64,000 nt of DNA. Source: Catalinimonas sp038039535 (lineage in GTDB: Bacteria > Bacteroidota > Bacteroidia > Cytophagales > Cyclobacteriaceae). Each line of letters begins with the position of its first letter. The first letter of the stretch is position 1. This document shows, one piece after another, positions 24,598 to 34,785 of the stretch. The notes beneath the pieces are model-generated. The model did not search any database. It saw only the letters and a program-made list of their open reading frames with translations, and had not been told where the DNA came from. Made by a program: the position numbers and the translations under genes. Where the stretch lies: NCBI RefSeq assembly GCF_038039535.1, contig NZ_JBBPHP010000001.1, positions 186,001 to 250,000 of the forward strand, in the 5' to 3' direction.

Positions 24598-24678
24598 GTA
24601 AAACACCAGACTATTCCCGAGACAGTACAAAATCTTTGTAAAAGCCATTTGAATCAATGCTTTTTACACTTACATCTT

Positions 24679-25026
24679 TTAGGACTTTTTGATTTTAAGC
24701 TGCCTAATTATATCTTTAGCAAGTTTAAATGCAAGTTCATTTCCCAAACTATCAGGAGATCCTAATAATTTAGGATACACTTCATAGTCATTTTTTACCT
24801 TACTACCATTAATAACTAAATTAATGTTCCATGGCATATCTAAAGGGTGAGTGCTCAACTTTAAAATTATTATATCCTTGACATTAGAAGAAAATGTTAT
24901 TTCAAAAGAAGTGTTGTGTATTATACAACTTTCAAATGAATAGTATCCGATAGTTTTTTTTTGAGATATTAATTCGCTTTTCAAATTAGAAACTATACGT
25001 TCGGCAAGTAGAAATATATATTCCAT
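24679..25026 (-). CDS. Candidate cognate immunity protein
   Basis: 115 residues, soluble, no signal peptide. It begins three bases after the stop codon of the toxin-tipped 1,206-residue gene on the same strand, the classic place of an immunity gene in polymorphic toxin loci. The sequence has alternating strands (CIIHNTSFEITFSSNVKDIIILKL) and a final basic helix (LAKDIIRQLKIKKS). No family recognised. It should bind and neutralise the toxin domain in the cytoplasm; this rests on position, size and A+T-rich composition. Confidence 0.65.
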   Translation of the reverse strand: MEYIFLLAERIVSNLKSELISQKKTIGYYSFESCIIHNTSFEITFSSNVKDIIILKLSTHPLDMPWNINLVINGSKVKNDYEVYPKLLGSPDSLGNELAFKLAKDIIRQLKIKKS

Positions 25027-25029
25027 AGA

Positions 25030-28000
25030 CTAAGGGAAAATAGTGTTTAGCTCCATGTTGTAAAATAAACTAGGGTTATTAACATTTAATGGATACCCAA
25101 TATCTATTACTTCATAATCTTTGTCAATCAATTTTTGAGCCCATTTTTGATTTGCTTTATACATAAGTGTTTTTGGAATAGCTTCATCTGTAATCCATCC
25201 TTTACTGTTTGTAGCATATTGGCCACTAGTATTGCTAAAATCATCTACTATCTCCTGCCAACTGTATGTATTCCCATCAATATCAAATGTATAACTTGAC
25301 TGATATGCGTCATTAAATGCTTCAACTTGTTTCCCTTGAGCCTGAAGAGTAGAAACCACATCATTAACATGAGCATCCATCTTTCTACCAATTACAGCTA
25401 TTTTACCATTACTACCAGCCTTTACTTGAATAATTCTCCTACCTGCAATCTTATCGCCAGCTTTAAATATTGTAACTGTAACATGTGAGGTTTCATCCAC
25501 CCATTTTTGCCAGCCTTTTGATTTGACCTCACTTGAGACCTGTTCAGCAGTTTTACCAGGGTTACTTTTCAAATAGTTATTAACAAATTTAATCTCATCT
25601 ATTTTGGTGGCGAGATCATCAATTCCCGCATCATGAAGCGCCTTCCAAGCATCCACTAATCCATCTTGATTGGCGGCATTTTTAAAAGTATTATCCCAAA
25701 GTTCCGTACTAGCTACTTCATCATAGAATTTGTTGTATACATCATCAGGCCAGCTCTCCAGGATACTTTTGCTTTTGGCCGATAAGTTGTCAATTCCTCG
25801 GGCAGCTGCCCCAATAGCCACTCGTATGTCTCCAATATCCTCAGCGTCAATAGCTTTTCTAAGCTTAGTCAATTCATCGGCGGGGCTTCCAAGCTTCTTG
25901 AGTTTATCCAGTAGCTTAAGCTTAAACGCTTTGGAAAGTTGCTTTACTTTGCCAAAAGGCGAAAGAATGCTCAATACAAATACAGTTGCTCTACCCTGAT
26001 CGTAAGGATCGTCATAGTGGGCGGCTACATATGCTGTAGTGGCATCATATAATTGTGTGGCTTCTTCCGGACCAATGTCAATACCCAGAAAACATTGGTT
26101 TAAGGTGCGGATAATGTCTGAAGGATTTTCAGAGCTGAATACGCTCACTAACTCAGTACCCTGCGTCAGGCAGTCTGTCCGATTCTTTATGTAAGCCCTA
26201 ACAGCTTCAGTACCGGCATCCAGCATTCCGTTAACATCAATCTCTTCTACCAAGGCGTGTGTAGCTCCGCAAGCGAATTGTCCCCAATCTCCCTGGCTGG
26301 GGCAATTCTCGCGGCTACTCAGGCAATAAAGAGCTTCTACCTCACCTGCATTGACCGCCAGTACTACAACTTTTTCCAGGGAGTAGTCCTCCTTCATGCG
26401 CTGCCAGAATACTTCTTTCGCCTTTTGAATCCCTTGATCCAGGCAGCCTCCGTTGAGACCTATCTCATTGAGGAATTCTTTCAGCTCGTCAATTAGGCCG
26501 TAGAAGGTAATTTGTAATGCTACCGCTTTTTTCACCTGAGCAAGCTCTTCCTCATTTAAGCTAGCTTCATCCTGCTTCAGCAAAGAGGCAATGTGACTTT
26601 GATGATTTGTAAGGTCCTGCTGAAAGGAGGCAGTATTCTCACGTACTTGCTGAAATGTGTGCTCGCTGATATAGGATAAAAGTTCAGCATCGGCAGGAAA
26701 TCCTTCGGGCAAACTGGCAAGCACCCGCATCTCCTTCTCACTTAAGGGACCTTTGCCGTGTACTTCTAACCAGGCATTAACCGCCTCTTCAAACTCATCC
26801 AAAATAGCCAGGAGTAATGCATTATCAAAATTTACTTGTTTATCTGAATTACTATTGGTTGAGCTACTGCTTTTTTCATGATGTACACCTCCACTACCGT
26901 CTACACTATACTTATTACCCTGACTATCCTCTACGGCTAGGGCTTCCCCCTCCTGAGGGGCTTCTTCGGCTACTATAGCTTCCTGGCCCTGAGCGTCTAC
27001 CGCTATGACTTGCCCCTGTTCGTTGACATAGACCTGAGCAATTTCTCCGTCTACAATGATGTTGGTAATTTCCTCTTGTGCTGAAGATTGTTGATCTGGC
27101 TGGGAATCCGATACTGTTTTTTGCTGAGCAAGCGCTTCTTGATCTTCTTCCGGTTGCGGGGGATGCTCCTCTTCCCAACGTTTTTGAAAAGCTTCTAAAT
27201 TCTCGCTCAAGGCCACGACCTCCCCTTGTACAAGATTGTAGTCTTCGTCTACCCAGACCTCATCAAATTTTACAGGGATTTGCAGGCTCAGATAGGGCAC
27301 ATGCATAACGCCCCAGCCGCTGAAAATACCATCACCTCCTCTTACTTCTCTTAGCTGCATCTCAAAATCTCCTACCTGCCAGTATTGTCCGGCCATAGCC
27401 GTAGCCAGGGGTATGCTGGAAGCCGTAATATTAGGAGAGAAAACTGTTCCGCAGGCAGCCACAATGACTTCAGGTGTAATAAAGGTCTGTAGTTGGCTGT
27501 AACGAGACACATAATTGTTAAACAGACTGGCTACCCTGAGTTCATAGGTAGTTTCGGGTTCTAAATCCCTTAGTACTACCTGCTTATCACTGGTCTCTAT
27601 GCTAAACCAGCTTAAAGCTTCCTCTTCCTGCGCTGTCTTACGTCGGTACTCTACCCGGTAGCTATCCGGATCAATAGAAAGATGCCAGTTGACCAAAGCT
27701 TTGCGGGCGTTTTCGGCATACACCCGAATGCCATCAGGAGGGTTGAGCAGCAGTCCTTCTCCAAAAGTGAAGCTGCATACTTCGCTATATCCTTCGTTTT
27801 TGAATACCGCCCGGCCTTCAATATCCAAAGCCCGTACCCGGAAAGCATACTTCTGACCAGGAATTAATGCGGCATCGGTGAGGCCATAGAGATAGCTGGT
27901 TTCCGTAGTGGTAGTTTGCAGCAAAGGAATGGAAGAGCGGATAGCATCATCCACATTACGGTCGGTAGGAAATACTTCTACCAACGTGAGTTCATATTCA

Positions 28001-28650
28001 GTAGAGAAGGGTGAAGCAGGGTTAATATTCCCCCCATCCATCCACTGAAACAGGATATGTGTGGGGTCCATGAGAGGCAGCGTGGTTCCACAAATAGGCG
28101 CGGTGATGCGAGGGGGCTCGTTGAGGGTAAACCAGGCCATAAAAGTAGCCGGACGACTCAATGAACGATCGGCTCTGCGATAGTCAAGTACTTCTATGGT
28201 AAACTGATAAAAGCCTTCGGGCAGTGCCCTTCTTTGTTCATACTCCGCTCGGCTGATACCCGAAAACACTAGGTTGCGACTATCCAGATAAGGCGCTAAG
28301 GTTTCACCGGATACTATCAGAGGAATACCTCCTTCTAATGTGATGGGCGGCGGCAGATAAGAAGGGTTGGTTTGCAGACGAATGCCTGAGCCTTCTATGG
28401 TTAGGCGAAGCTGCACGTCATATACTGGCTCGCTAAGGTCGCGGAGCAGTAGGTAGACCTGCATTTGCTCGCTACCGGGACGGGCATAGTCTGCCAGATA
28501 TACTGAATAAGGAGGTGTAATCTGTAAGGTAGCATTTACCGGCCGATTCTGTGCATATAAATTTCCTCCTGCTATAAGCAATACTCCTATCAGCACCCAT
28601 CTTATCAGCATAAAGGAATTCTTTGGCAATTTCAGTATATATTCTTTCAT
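25030..28650 (-). CDS. TANFOR-like surface protein with C-terminal polymorphic toxin domain
   Basis: 1,206 residues with a signal peptide (ending NLYAQ). Residues about 35-300 (NATLQITPPYSVYLADY, VQLRLTIEGSGI, LPEGFYQFTIEVLDYRR, AFRVRALDIEGR) match, from memory, the N-termini of TANFOR-type Bacteroidota proteins. A fibronectin type III domain follows (about 303-396), then a Cys- and Glu-rich middle part (about 400-900) and a helical pre-toxin region. The last 125 residues (KIAVIGRKMD ... WITDEA ... DIGYPLN ... FYNME) resemble polymorphic-toxin tips; no named nuclease family is certain. The tip-encoding DNA (25030 to about 25700) is visibly more A+T-rich than the rest, a sign of tip exchange. 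It lacks a T9SS C-terminal tail. Confidence 0.82.
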   Translation of the reverse strand: MKEYILKLPKNSFMLIRWVLIGVLLIAGGNLYAQNRPVNATLQITPPYSVYLADYARPGSEQMQVYLLLRDLSEPVYDVQLRLTIEGSGIRLQTNPSYLPPPITLEGGIPLIVSGETLAPYLDSRNLVFSGISRAEYEQRRALPEGFYQFTIEVLDYRRADRSLSRPATFMAWFTLNEPPRITAPICGTTLPLMDPTHILFQWMDGGNINPASPFSTEYELTLVEVFPTDRNVDDAIRSSIPLLQTTTTETSYLYGLTDAALIPGQKYAFRVRALDIEGRAVFKNEGYSEVCSFTFGEGLLLNPPDGIRVYAENARKALVNWHLSIDPDSYRVEYRRKTAQEEEALSWFSIETSDKQVVLRDLEPETTYELRVASLFNNYVSRYSQLQTFITPEVIVAACGTVFSPNITASSIPLATAMAGQYWQVGDFEMQLREVRGGDGIFSGWGVMHVPYLSLQIPVKFDEVWVDEDYNLVQGEVVALSENLEAFQKRWEEEHPPQPEEDQEALAQQKTVSDSQPDQQSSAQEEITNIIVDGEIAQVYVNEQGQVIAVDAQGQEAIVAEEAPQEGEALAVEDSQGNKYSVDGSGGVHHEKSSSSTNSNSDKQVNFDNALLLAILDEFEEAVNAWLEVHGKGPLSEKEMRVLASLPEGFPADAELLSYISEHTFQQVRENTASFQQDLTNHQSHIASLLKQDEASLNEEELAQVKKAVALQITFYGLIDELKEFLNEIGLNGGCLDQGIQKAKEVFWQRMKEDYSLEKVVVLAVNAGEVEALYCLSSRENCPSQGDWGQFACGATHALVEEIDVNGMLDAGTEAVRAYIKNRTDCLTQGTELVSVFSSENPSDIIRTLNQCFLGIDIGPEEATQLYDATTAYVAAHYDDPYDQGRATVFVLSILSPFGKVKQLSKAFKLKLLDKLKKLGSPADELTKLRKAIDAEDIGDIRVAIGAAARGIDNLSAKSKSILESWPDDVYNKFYDEVASTELWDNTFKNAANQDGLVDAWKALHDAGIDDLATKIDEIKFVNNYLKSNPGKTAEQVSSEVKSKGWQKWVDETSHVTVTIFKAGDKIAGRRIIQVKAGSNGKIAVIGRKMDAHVNDVVSTLQAQGKQVEAFNDAYQSSYTFDIDGNTYSWQEIVDDFSNTSGQYATNSKGWITDEAIPKTLMYKANQKWAQKLIDKDYEVIDIGYPLNVNNPSLFYNMELNTIFP

Positions 28651-28669
28651 CTTTCTTGTCTTCCTCTGC

Positions 28670-31600
28670 TTAGCGTAATAGTATTCTGGCTGCTTTTTGA
28701 TCGTACTGAGTCATCAGGCGTAAATAGTATTGCCCGGAAGCATACCTGCTGATGTCAAACTCAAAAGAATAGGTGTCACTATCCTTTTGCTGAATCCTGC
28801 CTATTTCCTGCCCATTAGTATCATTAATGAATGCGAAAAGAGAGGTTACGGAGTAGAGCGTTACCTCCACCTGAAAACGCCCGTTCGTTGGGTTTGGAAA
28901 GATCATTACGGATTTGATTCCCTGTGATCCCTGGGCTAAGCGAGCGTTGGTATTCAAGTCTTTTTGAGGTGGAAAGAAAGCCACTGTTTTGGTGATAGAA
29001 TCCGTGCATACGCTATAATAACCTACCAGGGTAATCTGGTAATCATCGGCCTCTTCAAACGTAATCTGTGGTTCCCAGGAGGAAGCATTTAGGATATCTG
29101 CTTCCGGTGGAAAGTGCCAATGTACACTATCCGGTAGCGGAAAGCATACTTCGGTTAGGGTAAGGGTATCACCAACTATAAGCTCACTAGTTTGCAGAAA
29201 GTTTACTTCAAATAAAGTATCATAAGTCAGCACTTCAGTTTGTGCTACTTCATGACAGCCTTGCTCATTGGTAACCCTAACCTGATATGTTCCGGCCTGA
29301 TCCACAGTAAGATAAGCATCTGTGCTCAAAGGCGATCCGTTATGGGTCCACTGGTATTGCCCCTGAGGTATGCTGGCATCCAGTGTTACGGACTGATCAA
29401 GGCAGAGCGTCACGGTATCCGGTAGTTGCACCGCAATTTGTGGGGCTTCTTCAATCACCACTGTCTGCTGTGCCTGGCATCCCTGTGTATCCGTCACAGT
29501 AACCTTATAAGTTCCTGAGCATAAATTCTCAGCCTGTGCATTGGTTTGCCCAGCTACATCACTCCACTGGTATTGATAAGGTGCTGTGCCTCCCTGTACC
29601 GCAATTGCCGCCTGACCATCACATCCCTGAAAGCAGGTAGGAGCCTTGCTGCTGATAAGCTCCAGTTGTAAAGAATCCGGGGGTGACATGCTGAACTCCT
29701 GTGAAAGTGAACAGCCTGAAGCATCCGTAACGGTCAGGGTATATTCCCCCCGACAGAGATTAGTCAGAGTAGGTGCAGTTTCGGAGCGCCCTTCCCATTG
29801 GTAGGTATAAGGAGTTACTCCTCCCGAGATCTTCAATTCCAGTTGGCCGTCACAGGCCTCATAGCAAGTAGGAGCTTCCCAGTGAAGCGTGTCAATCCGG
29901 AAGGCTTCGGGAGAGCCAATGGTGACAGAAGAAATACTTACACAGCCACGTTCATCTGTTACGGTAACAAAATACTTACCTCGAGCCAGTTGAGTGGCAG
30001 TAGGGCTAGTTTGTACCAAAGGGTCATTCCACACATATTGATATGTCCCACTGCCGCCGGTAGCTTCTACTGTAGCCCTTCCGTCTGAAGAGGTGAAACA
30101 GCTAGCATCCTGCCTCCCTACAATCTCACTAACAGGACCATCCAGGTCATTGATGACTTGCGTGAGGTGAACCATACAATTTTTAGCATCTCTCACATAT
30201 ACATCATAGACACTTGCGGCCAGATTAATAGGATGAACTTCTTCTGAGATAAGCTCCCTTTTTTGATTTATCCATTGATAGAGGTAAGGGGGTGTTCCCC
30301 CATTTACAATAAGCCGGGCTTCTCCATTGGCCTGTGTACATGCCGCTTCCACCACATTTTCTATAGTAGCTGTAAGTAGAGAAGGCTCAGTAATATCTAC
30401 CAGAGTGAGGCTTTGGCAAGCCAGGGAATCCTCTACCAGCATGGTATACTGACCTATTGGATAACCGGTGAAAAGAGCTTCCTGTTGCCAGCTAATACCC
30501 TCATCCAATGAATAACGGTAAGGAGGTGTTCCTCCGTTAACATTGGCTTGGAATTGGGCATCACTAGCTCCGAAGCAGCTTACATATTGCACTACTTCAG
30601 GCGTAGCTGTAAGCATATCAGGTTGGGATACATAAATATCAACCTTTACCTCGCAACCCATAGTATCACGAACGGTCACTTGATAATTTCCGGCTGACAG
30701 TTTATCATAAGCTGTTACATCAGAAAAAGCCTCTCCCTGCCAGGAATATTGGTAGGGTGGATAACCTCCCAGAGCTTCTACTTCCACAAATCCATCGGAT
30801 AAGCCATAACAGCTTACATTAATTTGTTGAAACATGCTTGCCTGAAGCGCTACTTCAGGTTCTGTTACCGCAATCGTATCTACCAGCTGACATGCATGAG
30901 CATCTGTAACTGTAAGTACATAATCACCTTGAAGAAGGCCGCTAACCATAGCTGTATTAGCTGAAAGTTCATGCCAGCGATAAGTATAAGGAGGCGTACC
31001 TCCGATTACTGTAGTGGCAATGCTTCCACTTGCTGTTCCTTTACATTGGACAGGTATTGTCTCATAGCTAAGCTGTAAAGGAGCATCTGGCTCGCTAAGC
31101 GTTACGGACAGGCTGGCTTGGCAGCCTCTTGTATCCTGTAGATGTATTTGGTAGTTACCTGCTATCAGCTCTGTAAACAGCGGACTGTCCTGCCAGTTTT
31201 CTTCGTCTAAAGAATAACGATAAGCCTGTGTTCCTCCACTTGCAGCTACTTCAATCATCCCGCTGGACTCAGCATGACACAAGATGTCTGTTTTGCTTAT
31301 CAGCGAAAGTACCAACGTATCAGGCTGCATGATGGCAGCTTCAGCTGTAAACGCACAGCCCCGACTATCTTCTGTGATCGTTGTATAGGTTCCCGGAAGA
31401 AGCTGCTTAAATAAGCTATCACTTTGAAAGGTAGCTCCCCCATCTATGGAATAGCGATAAGGAGGAGTACCTCCGTCTGAAAGTATGGCAATCTGTCCAT
31501 TCTCTTCATCAAAACAACGTACGGGTGTGACCAAGGGAGTAGTATACAAAGCAGATGTTGGTTCCTGAATCTGGACGCTGTCTATAAGGACACAGCCCTC

Positions 31601-34600
31601 CGCATCAACCACTGATAGGGTATACCAGGCAGGAGCGAGCTGATCTATATGAGCGTCCGAACTGGCTGTTTCCTTCCAAAGCAGATGATAAGGCGCTTTT
31701 CCTCCGCTGATGGTAGCGGTAATTTCTCCATTGTTCTCCTCATAGCAGCGCACATCTGTTTTATTAAAAGAAATGACTAAAGGGTTGTTAGTCGTTATGC
31801 TTTCTGTGAATACAGTCAGACATTCCTGCGAATCCTTAGCGGTGAGGCTATAAGTACCGGAAGGTAATTGCGAGAAAGTAGGGCTATCCTGCCACTCACT
31901 GGTACCCATCCGGTACAGGTAAGGACCGACACCTCCTTCGGCTTCTACAGTAATATATCCCGTACTATCACCAAAGCAACGGATATAGTTTTTCTCCTTT
32001 GTGGTTAGGATTAACTTTTCAGGAGAATTAAGCTTGACAGACTGGGTAAAAACGCAGCCTCTTTCATCTTTGACTTTAAGCTCATAGATACCGGCGGTAA
32101 GCCCGGTAAATATAGATTCGGTAGAAAAATTTCCTTCGTCTAAAGCAAACCAGTATTGGTTGCCAAAAGGGTTGCCATTGCCTCCAATGGCGCTTGCTTC
32201 TACCCATCCATCATTACCACCGAAGCAGGATACCTGATAACCATTATATTCGGAAACTGTATGCTGAAGAGATAAGGCTTCCAAAGGCTCAGTGATGGTA
32301 AGTATTTCGGGGTAAGTTAGGGTACAACCTTCCCGGTCACTTATCCGGATATGATAGTTGCCCGGAGCAAATAAAGATTGCTCTGTAAAAGGGGTAAACT
32401 TAGTCTGTGCTTCTTCCCGATACGTGAATATGTAATCGCTCCAACCTCCACTAACTAATGGGAGAATCTGTCCGTCATTGGCTCCTTTACAGCTTACATG
32501 CTCCACATTGATTTCATCAATAACTAACTCTTCAGGATCTGTAAGGATATGTTCATCAGAAGTAAGCTGACAACCATTTTTATCCGTAACGATAAGGCGA
32601 TAACGGGCATCATAGAGCTGGCTTATTTGATGAGATACTGCACCACTTCCGGCATAGTTATACCATGAATCTGATACTGATTCTCTTTCCTGCCACTGAT
32701 AAGTATATGGAGCAGTTCCTCCATTTACCGCAGCTGTCAATTTTCCATCATAGGCTCCTGAGCAAATGATATTTTGCTGACTTATGGTAAGGGTGAGAGG
32801 GGAAGGCGCAGTGATGTTTAGCGATTTGCTTATGACATCAGAACAAGCGGAACCACTATTCTTTACAGTAAGCGTATAGTTTCCTCCACGATTTACAGTA
32901 AATGATCCATTGGTATTACTTTGGTTATAACTTCCAGAAGCATGTGCTAATGTATACTGATAAGCACCACTACCTCCACCAGCCTTAGCTTTAACTGTAC
33001 CTGTTTCTCCGGCACAGCGCATATCGTTTTTGGAAAAAGATGAAATGGATAAAGGGGTAAAGCCAAGACTGATCGCTTCTTCCTGAAAAGGTAAACAACT
33101 TCTGCGATCATGGTCATATACCCTAACTTCATAGTTATTACCTGCTGAAAGACTACTAAAAGTATGTGATACATTTGTAGTGTTACTTTTCGTTGCTATT
33201 CTGCTTGAGCCTTTCCAAAGTTCATAGTCATACCTACCCGGACCGTTGGATATGTTTACCCTGATTTTGCCATCATCCGGATTGTCACATTTTGGGTTTA
33301 CTGTAGAAACTGAGGCTACAATTTTGGGAGGAGCAGTTAAGGTAAATGATTTGCTTAAGCTTGTACCATTACACGGATCAGTAGCCGTCACGGTATAAGT
33401 ACCAGCAGGTAAATTAGAGAAATTTGCCTTATTGTAATTTTGACCTTTGTTGCTTACAGGAGGTCCATCTGCTATTCTGAATACTATAGGCTTATCACTA
33501 TTGCCACCATTTACTTCTACATAGATACTGCCTGTACCATCAGAGCAGCCAGGGTTATAGCTTTGGCTACTGCTATTCCAACTGATATTGCTGACTGTGC
33601 CTACTGTAACAGTTTGAGTCATATCACAAGCACTCAGGAAAGGAGCATTATTGCGGTAATTGCTAAGCCTGAGAGTATAAGTCCCTGATTCCAGATTATT
33701 CAAAGTATAATCATTGGTTGTGACTCCTCCGGGAACAGTAAAAGTATCTCCTCCGACTTTGGTGTAATCAAGACGATATTTACCTGTACCATTTCCAGTG
33801 ACTTGTACCCTGATCTTGCCGGTTCCTTCCACAGAACAGGAAGGCTGAATAGCCGCAGCGGTAAAACTGGGACCCACAGGGTCTACTGCTATGCTACTTA
33901 CATCACTATAGCTACCATACGCATCATTGGCCCAGGACCGTACCCTAAAATGGACTTCTTGACGATCAGTTAAATTTTCTAATTCCGGTAGATCTTTAAG
34001 CGATATGGTTTTATTTCCGCCATTATCGCTAGCAATAGTAGTACTTCCCAGTGATTGCCAACGAGGTATGTTTAAACCAAAAACTGTATAGTAGTCACCC
34101 ACAATCCAGTATTCCCAGTTGAGATGTACCTGATCAAGAAATGAAGGGTATACATATGTCTCGGTGCTTAAAACAATATCATCATTTACACACAAGTTTG
34201 AGGAGCTTTTGTTAATGCCAGGAACACTCGGCTCCGGAGGTGTATAGTAAAACTCATACGTAACCCTGTTATTAGTATTATAAGTAAAGGCTTTTCTCAT
34301 CACAGAGCCAGTTGAGATACCTGGAGGTTGTTCTCGATAAAGGTCGTAAACTGCTACCGTACCATTGGGGCCATAGTGGTTATCATCTCCACTACTATAG
34401 CTGCAATTATCTCCCTCATCCTCTTCCCAACTTTCCATGGTAATACAGAGTGCCGGGTTATCACTGTCATAGCCAGGTACTTTATCATGCTTTATTTCAT
34501 TTACAATTTCATGTTCGTCGTACCACCATCCAGGGTCTTTAGCATGTTCTTCAACACAAATAGAGGTGCCTTTGTATGAGAAGTTCCAACGATATTCATT

Positions 34601-34753
34601 CCAACCCTGGCCAACTCCGTCACCATCCTCACCCTGGTAATAAGCCACTACTTTGATACTTACCTCAGTTGATCCTGCTTGTCCCCAACTCAAGTGAGTT
34701 ATTAATAACAGGACTGGCAAAAGTTGCCCTACCCGATATATCAATCTATCCAT
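28670..34753 (-). CDS. Giant SprB-repeat surface adhesin with T9SS type A sorting domain
   Basis: 2,027 residues. Signal peptide (ending LSWGQ), an N-terminal unknown region to about residue 290, then about 18 SprB-type repeats of 75-95 residues, each with a Cys (VSCFGGNDG, VRCYEENNG, PTCYEACDG type), a GGTPPYxYxW turn and a second Cys (D..GC). An Ig-like segment and a PKD-like segment follow, then a type A C-terminal sorting domain (IFPNPTNGRF ... GQYYLRLM ... ARILLR). Export should be by T9SS. SprB itself is a mobile gliding adhesin in Flavobacterium; here the gene sits in the toxin operon, 19 bases before the toxin gene, so it may be the surface stalk or adhesin of that system. Confidence 0.88.
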   Translation of the reverse strand: MDRLIYRVGQLLPVLLLITHLSWGQAGSTEVSIKVVAYYQGEDGDGVGQGWNEYRWNFSYKGTSICVEEHAKDPGWWYDEHEIVNEIKHDKVPGYDSDNPALCITMESWEEDEGDNCSYSSGDDNHYGPNGTVAVYDLYREQPPGISTGSVMRKAFTYNTNNRVTYEFYYTPPEPSVPGINKSSSNLCVNDDIVLSTETYVYPSFLDQVHLNWEYWIVGDYYTVFGLNIPRWQSLGSTTIASDNGGNKTISLKDLPELENLTDRQEVHFRVRSWANDAYGSYSDVSSIAVDPVGPSFTAAAIQPSCSVEGTGKIRVQVTGNGTGKYRLDYTKVGGDTFTVPGGVTTNDYTLNNLESGTYTLRLSNYRNNAPFLSACDMTQTVTVGTVSNISWNSSSQSYNPGCSDGTGSIYVEVNGGNSDKPIVFRIADGPPVSNKGQNYNKANFSNLPAGTYTVTATDPCNGTSLSKSFTLTAPPKIVASVSTVNPKCDNPDDGKIRVNISNGPGRYDYELWKGSSRIATKSNTTNVSHTFSSLSAGNNYEVRVYDHDRRSCLPFQEEAISLGFTPLSISSFSKNDMRCAGETGTVKAKAGGGSGAYQYTLAHASGSYNQSNTNGSFTVNRGGNYTLTVKNSGSACSDVISKSLNITAPSPLTLTISQQNIICSGAYDGKLTAAVNGGTAPYTYQWQERESVSDSWYNYAGSGAVSHQISQLYDARYRLIVTDKNGCQLTSDEHILTDPEELVIDEINVEHVSCKGANDGQILPLVSGGWSDYIFTYREEAQTKFTPFTEQSLFAPGNYHIRISDREGCTLTYPEILTITEPLEALSLQHTVSEYNGYQVSCFGGNDGWVEASAIGGNGNPFGNQYWFALDEGNFSTESIFTGLTAGIYELKVKDERGCVFTQSVKLNSPEKLILTTKEKNYIRCFGDSTGYITVEAEGGVGPYLYRMGTSEWQDSPTFSQLPSGTYSLTAKDSQECLTVFTESITTNNPLVISFNKTDVRCYEENNGEITATISGGKAPYHLLWKETASSDAHIDQLAPAWYTLSVVDAEGCVLIDSVQIQEPTSALYTTPLVTPVRCFDEENGQIAILSDGGTPPYRYSIDGGATFQSDSLFKQLLPGTYTTITEDSRGCAFTAEAAIMQPDTLVLSLISKTDILCHAESSGMIEVAASGGTQAYRYSLDEENWQDSPLFTELIAGNYQIHLQDTRGCQASLSVTLSEPDAPLQLSYETIPVQCKGTASGSIATTVIGGTPPYTYRWHELSANTAMVSGLLQGDYVLTVTDAHACQLVDTIAVTEPEVALQASMFQQINVSCYGLSDGFVEVEALGGYPPYQYSWQGEAFSDVTAYDKLSAGNYQVTVRDTMGCEVKVDIYVSQPDMLTATPEVVQYVSCFGASDAQFQANVNGGTPPYRYSLDEGISWQQEALFTGYPIGQYTMLVEDSLACQSLTLVDITEPSLLTATIENVVEAACTQANGEARLIVNGGTPPYLYQWINQKRELISEEVHPINLAASVYDVYVRDAKNCMVHLTQVINDLDGPVSEIVGRQDASCFTSSDGRATVEATGGSGTYQYVWNDPLVQTSPTATQLARGKYFVTVTDERGCVSISSVTIGSPEAFRIDTLHWEAPTCYEACDGQLELKISGGVTPYTYQWEGRSETAPTLTNLCRGEYTLTVTDASGCSLSQEFSMSPPDSLQLELISSKAPTCFQGCDGQAAIAVQGGTAPYQYQWSDVAGQTNAQAENLCSGTYKVTVTDTQGCQAQQTVVIEEAPQIAVQLPDTVTLCLDQSVTLDASIPQGQYQWTHNGSPLSTDAYLTVDQAGTYQVRVTNEQGCHEVAQTEVLTYDTLFEVNFLQTSELIVGDTLTLTEVCFPLPDSVHWHFPPEADILNASSWEPQITFEEADDYQITLVGYYSVCTDSITKTVAFFPPQKDLNTNARLAQGSQGIKSVMIFPNPTNGRFQVEVTLYSVTSLFAFINDTNGQEIGRIQQKDSDTYSFEFDISRYASGQYYLRLMTQYDQKAARILLR

Positions 34754-34785
34754 ACTTTATTGCACTTAAGTTTTCATTATGATGA

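Noticed and set aside
25030..28650. Possibility that the toxin-tipped protein is itself a T9SS cargo with a C-terminal sorting domain
   Set aside because: The C-terminus lacks the PNP...GxY...K pattern of type A and the ITPNGDG pattern of type B; it ends in the toxin-like domain.
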